Positions 8,235 through 16,316 of a DNA stretch of 44,626 nucleotides are shown piece after piece. The notes beneath the pieces were generated by a model. That model searched no databases, had not been told where the DNA came from, and saw nothing but the letters and a program-made list of their open reading frames with translations. Origin of the DNA: Pseudomonadota bacterium (GTDB lineage: Bacteria > Pseudomonadota > Gammaproteobacteria > Steroidobacterales > Steroidobacteraceae); the NCBI GenBank assembly GCA_021838635.1, contig JAKCDC010000021.1, positions 1 through 44,626 on the forward strand, read 5' to 3'. Made by a program: the position numbers and the translations under genes. The stretch's first letter is position 1; each line of letters starts with the position of its first letter.

Positions 8235-9614
8235 ATGCGGCGGCACTTTTTCTTCTTCCCCCGGCCCTCTCGAAACACCTGCATGGCGGGTCCGACGCGC
8301 GGGGTCTGGTTCGCTGCGCTGTGCGCGACGGCGGCGCTTGCACTGCTGCCGGGCCGGGCCCTCGCCCAGACCCGCAACCTGTCGACCCAGGGCCAGTTGC
8401 TCGACCGCATCGCGGCGATCGTCAACAACGGCGTGGTCATGCAAAGCCAGCTCGACAGCCGCGTGCGCCAGGTGGTCGCGGAGCTCAAGGCCCAGGGGCT
8501 CACCCCGCCGGCCCAGAGCGTGCTGCGCAAGCAGGTGCTCAACAGCCTGATCCTGCAGAAAGTCCAGCTGCAGCAGGCCCAGCAGGACGGCATCACGATC
8601 TCCGATGACACTCTGAACGCGGCGCTGCAGAACGTCGCGGCGCGCAACGGCATCCCCTTTGCCGACCTGCCGACGGCGCTCGCGCAGCAAGGCATCAACT
8701 ACGCCGATTACCGCGATCAGATGCGCGATCAGCTGATCATCGGCCTGCTGCGTGAACGCGACGTTCTGCAGCGCATCGTGGTCACCCCGCGCCAGATCGA
8801 CCAATTCCTCGCCCACCAGACCGATGCGCCCACCGCCAATGAGGAATACAACGTATCGCACATCCTGATCGCCGTGCCGCCGAACGCCACGCCGGCGCAA
8901 CTGGCCGCCGCGCAGCATCTGGCCGACAAGGTCGATGCGCTCGCCAAGGCAGGCAAGAACTTCGGCAAGCTCGCGGTCACCTACTCCAACAGCGCAGATG
9001 CGCTGAAGGGCGGCAATCTCGGCTGGCGCAAGGGCTTTGACCTGCCGACGTTCCTCACCAACGTCGTGCCGAAACTCAAGCCCGGCGAGGTCAGCGCGCC
9101 GATCCGCACGCCCTCCGGCTTCCACATCGTGAAGCTGAACCAGGTGCGCCGCAACGTGCACAAGGACATCGTCGCGCAGGTACACGTGCGGCACATCCTG
9201 CTCATCCCGAACGCGCTACAGGACAATGCCACGGTGCGCGAGCGCCTGGAGAAGATCCGCAAGCAGATCCTCACCGGCAAGGTGAAGTTCTCCGTGATCG
9301 CCGCCTCGGTCTCACAGGACCCGGGTTCGGCGTCCCAGGGCGGGAATCTCGGCTGGCAGAGTCCGAAGGCTTTCACGACCCGATTCGCCAAGGCGATCAG
9401 CAAGCTCAAGGTGGGCCAGATCAGTCAGCCCTTCCAGACGCGCTTCGGCTGGCACATCGCCCAGCTCCTCGGCCGCCGCCAGTTCGATGAGACCAAGGAG
9501 ATGAAGCGACTGCACGCCATGGAGGCGATCCGCGCCAGCCGTGCCGACGAGGACGCCGAGCTGTGGCTGCAGCGGCTGCGCGATGACGCTTACGTGAAGA
9601 TCCTCAGCGACTGA
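8235..9614 (+). CDS. surA: periplasmic peptidyl-prolyl chaperone SurA
   Basis: Periplasmic chaperone delivering unfolded porins and LptD to the BAM complex. A signal sequence ends near RALAQT (residue 45). The SurA N-terminal domain follows (DRIAAIVNNGVVMQSQLD, about 57-74), then two parvulin domains, about 203-307 and 314-415, each with the HILI...GGNLGW pattern. 459 residues, family length. The ATG at 8235 has a GAGG ribosome site 10 nt upstream; a second ATG at 8283, immediately before the hydrophobic core, has none, but the 16 residues between (RRHFFFFPRPSRN) are an unusual n-region. Lies 25 nt after lptD. Confidence 0.96.
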   Translation: MRRHFFFFPRPSRNTCMAGPTRGVWFAALCATAALALLPGRALAQTRNLSTQGQLLDRIAAIVNNGVVMQSQLDSRVRQVVAELKAQGLTPPAQSVLRKQVLNSLILQKVQLQQAQQDGITISDDTLNAALQNVAARNGIPFADLPTALAQQGINYADYRDQMRDQLIIGLLRERDVLQRIVVTPRQIDQFLAHQTDAPTANEEYNVSHILIAVPPNATPAQLAAAQHLADKVDALAKAGKNFGKLAVTYSNSADALKGGNLGWRKGFDLPTFLTNVVPKLKPGEVSAPIRTPSGFHIVKLNQVRRNVHKDIVAQVHVRHILLIPNALQDNATVRERLEKIRKQILTGKVKFSVIAASVSQDPGSASQGGNLGWQSPKAFTTRFAKAISKLKVGQISQPFQTRFGWHIAQLLGRRQFDETKEMKRLHAMEAIRASRADEDAELWLQRLRDDAYVKILSD

Positions 9615-9625
9615 GCTCCAGGCCC

Positions 9626-10606
9626 ATGACGCCGCGGATCGTGCTGAGCTCGGGAGAGCCCGCCGGCATCGGCCCCGACCTGTGTCTGGCGATCGCCGCG
9701 CGGCCGCTGCCCTGCGAGCTGGTGTGCCTGGCCGATTGGCAGCTGCTTGCCAAGCGGGCCGAGCAGCTGCGGCTCGCCGTGCAGCTTCAGCCCTATCGGC
9801 CCGGGCAGTCCTGCCCTCACCGGCCCGGGTGTCTTGTCGTCGAGCACCATCCGCTCGCGGTGCCCTGCACGCCCGGCCGGCTCGAGGTGCGCAATGCGCG
9901 CTACGTCACCGGGCTGCTCGAACGGGCCTGCGCCGGCGCCCTCGGCGGGGAGTTCGCGGCCCTCGTCACCGCCCCGGTGCACAAGGGCATCATCAACGAG
10001 GCCGGCATGCCCTTTACCGGCCACACGGAATTCTTCGCCGCGCGCACCGGGGCGAGCCCGGTGATGATGCTGGCCACCGGAACGTTGCGCGTGGCGCTCG
10101 CCACGACTCACCTGCCGCTCACGCGCGTCAGCGCGGCGATCACCCGCGAGTCGCTGTGCGCCACCCTCGCCATCCTCGATCACGATCTGAGACGCTGGTG
10201 GGGACTGGCGCGGCCGCGCATCGGAGTGTGCGGCCTCAACCCGCATGCGGGCGAAGGCGGGCATCTCGGTGATGAGGAAATCCGGGTGATCGGCCCGGCA
10301 ATCGCCGCCATGCGCGAGCGCGGCCTCGAGGTCAGCGGCCCGCTGCCGGCCGACACGGTGTTCGTACCGCGCATACTCGCCCACTACGATGCGGTGCTCG
10401 CGATGTATCACGACCAGGGGCTGCCGGTCATCAAACACGCCGGCTTCGACAGCGCGGTGAATGTCACGCTCGGTCTGCCGATCCTGCGCACCTCGGTCGA
10501 TCACGGAACCGCTCTGGAACTGGCTGGCAGCGGGCGCGCCGAGGCGGGCAGCCTCCTGGCCGCCCTCGAACTGGCGGTCGCGCTCGCCGAGCGGCGCGGG
10601 CCGTGA
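9626..10606 (+). CDS. pdxA: 4-hydroxythreonine-4-phosphate dehydrogenase PdxA
   Basis: NAD-dependent oxidation and decarboxylation of 4-phosphohydroxy-L-threonine in DXP-dependent pyridoxal phosphate synthesis. Visible signatures: SSGEPAGIGPD (8-18), TAPVHKGIINEAG, GHTE (132-135), and the three metal-binding histidines H162 (ATTHLPL), H207 (NPHAGEGG) and H262 (MYHDQG). 326 residues, normal length. PLP enzymes in this window, including the glycine dehydrogenase and the decarboxylase, depend on the cofactor. Eleven nt after surA and overlapping rsmA by 4 nt, as in most gammaproteobacteria. Confidence 0.97.
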   Translation: MTPRIVLSSGEPAGIGPDLCLAIAARPLPCELVCLADWQLLAKRAEQLRLAVQLQPYRPGQSCPHRPGCLVVEHHPLAVPCTPGRLEVRNARYVTGLLERACAGALGGEFAALVTAPVHKGIINEAGMPFTGHTEFFAARTGASPVMMLATGTLRVALATTHLPLTRVSAAITRESLCATLAILDHDLRRWWGLARPRIGVCGLNPHAGEGGHLGDEEIRVIGPAIAAMRERGLEVSGPLPADTVFVPRILAHYDAVLAMYHDQGLPVIKHAGFDSAVNVTLGLPILRTSVDHGTALELAGSGRAEAGSLLAALELAVALAERRGP

Positions 10607-11427
10607 GCCGCCGTGGCGGCGCACCGCCGGGCCGCAGCGCCACCGCGCCGCGCGCCCGCAAGCGCTTCGGACAGCATTTTCTGCACGACCCGGCAGTGCT
10701 CGAGCGCATCGCCGCGGCGATCGCGCCGGGTCCCGCGGACCGCCTGGTCGAGATCGGCCCGGGCCGCGGCGCACTCACCGAGCACCTGCTCGGCACCCCG
10801 TGCCAAAGCCTCGATGCCGTGGAGATCGACCGCGACCTCGCCGCGCTGCTGCGCGAGCGCTTCGCCGCCGAGCCGCGCTTCACGCTGCGCGAGGCCGACG
10901 CCCTGCGGTTTGATTTCACGGCGCTTGCCGCCGAGCGCGGCGCGCGACTGCGCGTGGTGGGCAACCTGCCGTACAACATTTCCACACCGCTGCTGTTTCA
11001 TCTGCTCGGGAGCTCCGCTTCGCTCCTCGACCTGCATGTCATGCTGCAGCGCGAGGTCATCGAGCGCATGGCCGCGGCGCCCGGGGATCCGGCCTATGGG
11101 CGCCTGACGGTGATGCTCGCCCCGTGGGTCGCAGTCGAAACGCTGTTCGAGGTCGGTCCCGGCGCCTTCCAGCCGCCACCGCGGGTCTGGTCCGCCGTCG
11201 CCCGCCTGACGGTGCGCGCCGCGCCACTGTTCCCGGTCCACCCCCGCTTCGCGGTGCTGGTTGCCGCGGCCTTCTCCCAGCGGCGCAAGACGGTGCGCAA
11301 CGGCCTGCGCGGGCTGGTCAGCACCGAGCAGATCGAGCGCTGCGGCATCGACCCGGCGGCCCGACCCGAGACGCTCGCACCGCAGCTGTTCAACGCCCTC
11401 GCCCAGGTGTCAGATGCACCGGTTTGA
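10603..11427 (+). CDS. rsmA: 16S rRNA (adenine1518/1519-N6)-dimethyltransferase RsmA
   Basis: Dimethylates two adjacent adenines in helix 45 of 16S rRNA late in small-subunit assembly (also called KsgA). Motifs: RFGQHFL (21-27), the SAM-binding EIGPGRG (50-56), EIDRDLA, and the catalytic NLPYNIS (121-127). The start is a GTG overlapping the pdxA stop (GTGA). An arginine/alanine-rich extension of about 18 residues precedes the conserved core. 274 residues. Confidence 0.97.
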   Translation: MSRRGGAPPGRSATAPRARKRFGQHFLHDPAVLERIAAAIAPGPADRLVEIGPGRGALTEHLLGTPCQSLDAVEIDRDLAALLRERFAAEPRFTLREADALRFDFTALAAERGARLRVVGNLPYNISTPLLFHLLGSSASLLDLHVMLQREVIERMAAAPGDPAYGRLTVMLAPWVAVETLFEVGPGAFQPPPRVWSAVARLTVRAAPLFPVHPRFAVLVAAAFSQRRKTVRNGLRGLVSTEQIERCGIDPAARPETLAPQLFNALAQVSDAPV

Positions 11428-11442
11428 GCTACGCTCTTGGCC

Positions 11443-11904
11443 ATGAGCGAGGGGGCCTACCGCCGCATTCTCGTGGTCCTCGATCTGCGCGAGGACAGCC
11501 TGCACGTCGGCCGGCACGCCGCGGCGCTCGCCGCGCGCCTGCAGGCGGAAATCGAACTGCTGCACGTGGTGGATCTGCTGCCGGTCGAGCCGATGTCCGA
11601 GGCGCTGATCCCCAGCGTGAGCATCGAGGATGAGCTGGTGCACCGCGCCCGCACTCGCCTCGCCGAACTGGCCGCGCAGCTCGGCCTCGGCAGCGCCCCA
11701 TGCTGGGTCGAGTCGGGCAACGTCAAGGCCGAGATCGTGCGCGTGGCGCGCAAGCGGCAGGCCGACCTGATCGTGCTCGGCAGCCGCGAGCGTCACGGCA
11801 TGTCGATCCTGGTGAACTTCACCGAGGACACCGTGCTGCACGCGGCACCCTGCGACGTGCTGGCAGTGCGCGTGAAGCGCACGGCCGCGCCGCACCCCGA
11901 GTGA
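11443..11904 (+). CDS. universal stress protein, UspA family
   Basis: A single UspA domain of 153 residues: RRILVVLDLREDSLHVGRHAAALA at the N-terminus, then ELLHVVDLLPVEP, and DLIVLGSRERHG near the C-terminus. The canonical ATP-binding G-2x-G-9x-G-S/T signature is not intact (GSRERHGMSILVNFTEDTVL), so it probably resembles the non-ATP-binding UspA subclass; role unknown. The ATG at 11443 is preferred to a TTG at 11437; a TACGCT box ends 7 nt before it, with no ribosome site. It sits between rsmA and apaG, which are usually adjacent. Confidence 0.88.
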   Translation: MSEGAYRRILVVLDLREDSLHVGRHAAALAARLQAEIELLHVVDLLPVEPMSEALIPSVSIEDELVHRARTRLAELAAQLGLGSAPCWVESGNVKAEIVRVARKRQADLIVLGSRERHGMSILVNFTEDTVLHAAPCDVLAVRVKRTAAPHPE

Positions 11905-11937
11905 GCCATCCGCATCGCCGCCCGGGTCCTGCCCCGG

Positions 11938-11943
11938 TAAACT
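11938..11943 (+). promoter_or_regulatory. candidate -10 box of apaG (leaderless type)
   Basis: TAAACT ends 8 nt before the apaG ATG, and no ribosome site is visible, the geometry expected for a leaderless transcript. It would let apaG-apaH be transcribed separately from rsmA and the stress-protein gene. Confidence 0.35.
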
Positions 11944-11951
11944 AGCGGCGT

Positions 11952-12329
11952 ATGAACGTGCCGCACAAAATCCGCATCGACGTCGAGACGAGCTATCTCG
12001 GCGAGCAGTCCAATCCCCGCGAGCAGCGCTACGTGTTCGCCTACACCATCACCATCCGCAACGAGGGCGGACAACCGGCAACGCTGCTGCGACGGCACTG
12101 GATCATCACCGACGCCAATGGCGGGGTGAAGGAGGTGCGCGGCGACGGGGTGGTCGGGGAGCAGCCGCGACTGGAACCCGGCCAGGGCTTCCGCTACTCC
12201 AGCGGCGCGGTCCTGGAGACACCCGTGGGCACGATGCAGGGCACTTATCAAATGGTCGACGCCGAGGGCGAGTCCTTCGATGCGCCGATCCCGATGTTCC
12301 GCCTCGCCATGCCCGGAATCCTGCAGTGA
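11952..12329 (+). CDS. apaG: ApaG protein
   Basis: A 125-residue Fn3-like beta-sandwich protein (DUF525). Recognisable segments are VETSYLGEQSNPREQRYVFAYTI, LLRRHWIITDANG and VVGEQPRLEPGQGFRYSSG, close to the family consensus. Biochemical function is not settled; the gene is typically linked to apaH and rsmA. The following gene starts at a GTG inside its stop codon, so the two are probably translationally coupled. Confidence 0.95.
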   Translation: MNVPHKIRIDVETSYLGEQSNPREQRYVFAYTITIRNEGGQPATLLRRHWIITDANGGVKEVRGDGVVGEQPRLEPGQGFRYSSGAVLETPVGTMQGTYQMVDAEGESFDAPIPMFRLAMPGILQ

Positions 12330-13144
12330 GCCGATTCGCCATCGGCGACGTCCAGGGCTGCTACGAAGAACTGCGCGAACTGCTGCGGCGGATCGGCTTC
12401 TCATCCGACCGTGATCGGCTGTGGTTCGTCGGCGATCTGGTCAATCGCGGACCGCACTCGCTGGAAGTCCTGCGTTTCGTGCGCGCCCTCGGAGCCAACG
12501 CCGAGACCGTGCTCGGCAACCACGACCTCCATCTGCTCGCGGTGGCCGCCGGCTGCCGCCCGCAGCGCCGCTCCGACACGCTGCAGGCGGTGCTCGAGGC
12601 GAAGGACCGCGAGCGATTGATCGAGTGGCTCACCGAGCGGCCGCTCGCGCACTTCGAGGACGGCGACCTGATGGTGCACGCCGGCATCGTCCCGGCCTGG
12701 TCGGCGCAGGCCGCCTGCGGGTACGCCCGCGAGGTCGAGACCGAGCTGCGCCGCGGCCGCCGGACGCTGTTCGAACACATGTACGGGGATGCGCCGGAGC
12801 GCTGGTCCGATACGCTGGCGGGCTTCGAGCGGCTGCGCTTCATCATCAACACGCTGACGCGTCTGCGCCTGTGCGCGCTCGATGGCCGCATCAACCTCGC
12901 GCTGAAGGGCAAGCCGCCGGGGGCGGACTCGCCGTGGCGGCCGTGGTTCGACCTCGAGCGCCCGCTGAGCCGTGATGTGCGCATCGTGTACGGACACTGG
13001 TCGGCGCTCGGCCTGACGCTGCGCGAGAACCTCATCGGGCTCGATACCGGGTGCGTCTGGGGTGGGACACTGACCGCCTTCGACCTCGAGCGCGGCATCA
13101 CCACCGCGGTCCCCTCGCGCGGCTATCAATCGATCGAATCCTGA
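12326..13144 (+). CDS. apaH: symmetrical diadenosine tetraphosphatase ApaH
   Basis: Hydrolyses Ap4A to two ADP and also removes Np4 caps from RNA 5' ends. Metallophosphatase motifs are GDVQGC (7-12), GDLVNRGP (36-43) and GNHD (64-67), with VHAG further on. 272 residues, normal for the family. GTG start overlapping the apaG stop (GTGA). Confidence 0.97.
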   Translation: MSRFAIGDVQGCYEELRELLRRIGFSSDRDRLWFVGDLVNRGPHSLEVLRFVRALGANAETVLGNHDLHLLAVAAGCRPQRRSDTLQAVLEAKDRERLIEWLTERPLAHFEDGDLMVHAGIVPAWSAQAACGYAREVETELRRGRRTLFEHMYGDAPERWSDTLAGFERLRFIINTLTRLRLCALDGRINLALKGKPPGADSPWRPWFDLERPLSRDVRIVYGHWSALGLTLRENLIGLDTGCVWGGTLTAFDLERGITTAVPSRGYQSIES

Positions 13145-13155
13145 GGAGATCCACC

Positions 13156-13665
13156 GTGGATACGCTCAAGCCGTTGAACTTCCCGCGCTGGATCGAGGAG
13201 CACCGCCATCTGCTGAAGCCGCCCGTCGGCAACCGCCGCGTGTTCACCGACGGGGATTTCATCATCATGGTGGTCGGCGGCCCCAACAGCCGTCAGGATT
13301 ATCACGTCGATCCGGGCCAGGAGCTGTTCTACCAGCTCGAGGGCGAGATGGTGCTGAAGACCCTGCAGTCGGGCCGCGCGCTCGAGGTCCCGATCGGCGC
13401 CGGGGAGATGCTGCTGCTGCCGGCCCTGGTGCCGCACTCCCCGCAGCGGCCGGCCGGGACGGTGGGCCTGGTGATCGAGCGGCAGCGCCGGCCCGGTGAG
13501 CGCGACGGTTTCCAGTGGTACTGCCCGAGCTGCGCGACGCTGCTGCACGAGACGTACATCGAGCTGACCGACATCGAGGCGCAGCTGCCGCCGGTGTTCG
13601 AGCGGTTCTACGCCGATCGCGGTGCGCGCACCTGCAGGCACTGCGGCACGGTGCTCGAGCGCTGA
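13156..13665 (+). CDS. nbaC: 3-hydroxyanthranilate 3,4-dioxygenase
   Basis: Opens the ring of 3-hydroxyanthranilate, giving the precursor of quinolinate, in the kynurenine route from tryptophan (to NAD or catabolism). The cupin Fe(II) ligands H50, E56 and H94 and substrate arginines R46 and R98 are present, as is the bacterial C-terminal rubredoxin-like site C123-x2-C126 ... C160-x2-C163. 169 residues from a GTG at 13156 with a GAGGAG ribosome site. It follows apaH by 11 nt. No other kynurenine-pathway gene is in the window, so the upstream steps must lie elsewhere. Confidence 0.94.
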   Translation: MDTLKPLNFPRWIEEHRHLLKPPVGNRRVFTDGDFIIMVVGGPNSRQDYHVDPGQELFYQLEGEMVLKTLQSGRALEVPIGAGEMLLLPALVPHSPQRPAGTVGLVIERQRRPGERDGFQWYCPSCATLLHETYIELTDIEAQLPPVFERFYADRGARTCRHCGTVLER

Positions 13666-13753
13666 GGGCGCCTGCCACGCGCAACTTCCGCGCCCGCTGA
13701 GATTTTCTTACACTCCGCGGCGACAGTCGCAACGGCTGCGGAGGGAGATCGTG

Positions 13754-15505
13754 ATGGCACGTGTGCTCGGGGTACGGCTGCTTCTGACACTCTTAGCCCT
13801 CGGCTGCCTCGCCAGCGGCGTGCGCATCATGCTCGCACCGTCCTTGGGCGGGGGATTTCCGCTGCAGCTGCGCGCGCTGGCGAACGGACTGTACCGGATC
13901 GAGCCGCTGCAGGGCCAGCCGCTGCCGAGCGGACTGCAGGCGGGCGATCTGCTGCCACTGCGCCGCCTGAAGCCCGTCGAGCGCGCCAGCATTCTCGCCA
14001 GTTACAGCATCGCCGCCGGTACGGAAATCGCGCTGCCGATCGTGCGCGCCGGCCATCCGCTGGTCGTGGCGGTGCGGGCGATCTCCATTGCGAACACGAC
14101 ACTGGAGACCGTGGAGTTCATCGGCTTCCAGCTGGCCATGTTCACGATCGCGATGCTGACACTGTGGCGCGGCCGTGATGGCGCGGCGTGGGCCTTGTCG
14201 GCGGTATTTCTCGGCGCGCTAATCATGGCCGGACCGCTGCAACTGCCGATCGGTCCACACTGGGTGATCTGGCGACACACGCTGAGGGAGATGGTCAGCG
14301 TCGTGATGGTGCTGGCACTGTACGCGTTTGCCGACGCTCTGGCGGGCGCCAGCCTGCCCACGCGGCTGCGTAGCGTCGGGCGCGTCAGCTACACGCTCTG
14401 GGCGCTCGCCGTGGTGACGCTGTCGCAGGCGCGATATTGGGCACTCGTGCACACCGGCACCACGGTATTCGCGACGGATTTTGCACAAGTCAAGATACTG
14501 TTGAGTCTGCCTTACTTGATACCGCTGCTCGTGCTGATCGTCGGGTATCGCCGTGCCGCACACGAAGATCGGCTGCGCATCCGCTGGGTGTTGTGGAGCA
14601 TCGGTCTGCTCCTGGGCAGTAACTTGATGCTGCTGGCCACCCCTGCGTCGTGGCAGACGGCGCTCCTGCAAGTCGCAGTCGTGCTGCAGGCAATGGCGCT
14701 GCTCGGCCTGCTGTACGCCGTGCTGCGCACGCGCCTGATCGACGTGGGCTTCGTCATCGACCGCGCGTTGGTGTTCGGCATGCTCACCGCGCTCGTGTTC
14801 GGCACGTTCTCCATTCTGGAGCTCGGTGTCCATCAGTTTGCCGTCAGCGATCGGGTGGGCTGGGCATTGCAGGCGCTCGCCGCGCTGGTCCTCGCCATCG
14901 TGCTCAGTCCGCTGCACAAGCGCCTGGAGAACTGGATCGAGCAGGCGTTCTTCCGCAACCAGCGCCTGGCCCTGAACGCGCTCGAGCGCCTGGCGCGCGA
15001 GTGTCCGTTCGTGGAACGCGAATCGCACCTGCTTACGATGACCATCGAGCGGCTGCAGCCGCACTGCGCCGCGGTGGCCATTTACGAGCGCGCCGGCAGC
15101 ACCTACCGGCGCGGCGCAGCCTACGGCGGGGCCTGGCCCGAGCGGATCGACGCCGATGATGCCGCGTTCGTGACGTTACGCGCCACGCACGAGACTGCGC
15201 CGCTCGCCGGACATGGTTCGGCGCTGGGGCACGAGGGGCTCGCGCTGCCGATGACCGTCGCGGAATCCATCCTCGGGGCGTTGGTCTGCCGGCCGCGCGA
15301 TGGCGAGCAATTCGCCCCGGAGATCCGCGCCGCGCTGGCCAGCGTGGCGCATCACCTCGGCATGGCCCTCATCGGGTTACGGCACCGGGCACACGCGCAG
15401 CTGGTGGCTGATATGGCTGCGGGCCGCATCGATGCCGAGGCGGCCCGGCGCCGTGCCATCACCCTGCTGGAGGGCGAAGTGCCACCGGCCGGTGTCTCGC
15501 TCTGA
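13754..15505 (+). CDS. multi-pass membrane protein with PDZ-like and GAF-like regions
   Basis: Unnamed 583-residue protein. An N-terminal hydrophobic segment (about 1-27) precedes an extracytoplasmic stretch with a PDZ-like phrase (LPSGLQAGDLLPL). About nine further hydrophobic segments follow between roughly residues 115 and 395, including EFIGFQLAMFTIAMLTLW and LVFGMLTALVFGTFSILELG. After the phrase RLIDVGFVIDRALVFG and a charged linker (HKRLENWIEQAFFRNQRLAL), the last 180 residues look like a cytoplasmic GAF-type sensor domain. No kinase, cyclase, phosphodiesterase or response-regulator domain follows, so it resembles the input half of a signalling protein. ATG at 13754 has GAGGGAG upstream; GTG at 13751 is also possible. 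Flanked by nbaC and the convergent lrp. Confidence 0.75.
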   Translation: MARVLGVRLLLTLLALGCLASGVRIMLAPSLGGGFPLQLRALANGLYRIEPLQGQPLPSGLQAGDLLPLRRLKPVERASILASYSIAAGTEIALPIVRAGHPLVVAVRAISIANTTLETVEFIGFQLAMFTIAMLTLWRGRDGAAWALSAVFLGALIMAGPLQLPIGPHWVIWRHTLREMVSVVMVLALYAFADALAGASLPTRLRSVGRVSYTLWALAVVTLSQARYWALVHTGTTVFATDFAQVKILLSLPYLIPLLVLIVGYRRAAHEDRLRIRWVLWSIGLLLGSNLMLLATPASWQTALLQVAVVLQAMALLGLLYAVLRTRLIDVGFVIDRALVFGMLTALVFGTFSILELGVHQFAVSDRVGWALQALAALVLAIVLSPLHKRLENWIEQAFFRNQRLALNALERLARECPFVERESHLLTMTIERLQPHCAAVAIYERAGSTYRRGAAYGGAWPERIDADDAAFVTLRATHETAPLAGHGSALGHEGLALPMTVAESILGALVCRPRDGEQFAPEIRAALASVAHHLGMALIGLRHRAHAQLVADMAAGRIDAEAARRRAITLLEGEVPPAGVSL

Positions 15506-15682
15506 GGACCCGCCGGCAGATCGCGTGCGCGAGAGCCCGCGGCGCCGGCGCCCGCTGGCGCGAGCCCAGAGGGGCACGATACGCATCGATCGCGCAACAT
15601 CCCGCCTGACGCCGCCGCAGGCCGCAGTCGAATGCCCTGAAGCCGAGCACGCCTGCGCCGCCGCGGCGAGGCGCCGCGGCCC

Positions 15683-16216
15683 TCAGCGCCGCGGCGCTCC
15701 GGCGCTCGGTGCGGGTGGCCCCGACTCCGGGATGCCGATGCGGTGGGTCGACTTCACCTCCTCCATCACGAAGTAGCTGTGGGTCTGCTGCACGCCGCGG
15801 ATGGCGGCGATGGTCTCCCCGAGCAGCGTGCGGTAGCGCTCCATGTCCTTCACGCGCACCTTCAGCAGGTAGTCGAATCCACCGGCCACCATGTGGCATT
15901 CCATGATGTCGTCCTGCGCGGCCACCATTTCCTTGAAGCGCTCGAACGCCTCCGGGGTCGTGCGATCCAGCGTCACCTCGACGTACACCAGCAGCCCGAG
16001 CCCAAGCCGCCGCGCATTCAGGTGCGCAAAATATCCGTTGATGAACCCGGCCGCCTCGAGGCGCCGGATCCGCTCGAGCGTCGGCGTCACCGTCAAATTC
16101 ACTTCACGGGCGAGCTGAGATACCGGCACGCGGCCATCCTGCTGCAGCCGCACCAGCAGCTTGCGGTCAATCCGATCGAGCGCGCGAAATCCCGTCGAAG
16201 CCGCTTTTTGCCTCAT
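15683..16216 (-). CDS. lrp: Lrp/AsnC family transcriptional regulator, Lrp-like
   Basis: A 177-residue regulator with an N-terminal helix-turn-helix (LDRIDRKLLVRLQQDGRVPVS ... TPTLERIRRLEAAGFI, about 13-60) and a C-terminal RAM ligand domain. Segments such as ECHMVAGGFDYLLKVRVKDM and YFVMEEVKSTHR closely resemble E. coli Lrp, although the C-terminal 20 residues (rich in Pro, Ala, Arg) are extra. It is divergent from putA, and Lrp-family activators of put genes responding to proline are known in other proteobacteria, so control of putA is a reasonable inference; a broader Lrp role is also possible. TAAAAT ends 9 nt before the ATG. A perfect AGCGCC/GGCGCT palindrome covers the stop codon and may help terminate the message. 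Confidence 0.9.
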   Translation of the reverse strand: MRQKAASTGFRALDRIDRKLLVRLQQDGRVPVSQLAREVNLTVTPTLERIRRLEAAGFINGYFAHLNARRLGLGLLVYVEVTLDRTTPEAFERFKEMVAAQDDIMECHMVAGGFDYLLKVRVKDMERYRTLLGETIAAIRGVQQTHSYFVMEEVKSTHRIGIPESGPPAPSAGAPRR

Positions 16217-16316
16217 AGCCAGTCAATTTTACTTCTAATGGCGCCAAAATATAAAAATATTCTCTGCCTATACGAATAGCATGAGCACAATCTTCTAGCA
16301 TCACTGATCGCACCGC
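16217..16316. promoter_or_regulatory. AT-rich lrp/putA divergent promoter region
   Basis: 100 bp markedly richer in A and T than its surroundings. For putA (plus): TTTACT (16228-16233), 16-bp spacer, TATAAA (16250-16255), giving a leader of about 55 nt. For lrp (minus): TAAAAT (16231-16226) just before the ATG, and TATATT (16253-16248) further out. The A/T tracts are the kind of sequence Lrp-type proteins bind; the exact sites cannot be read with confidence. Confidence 0.5.
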
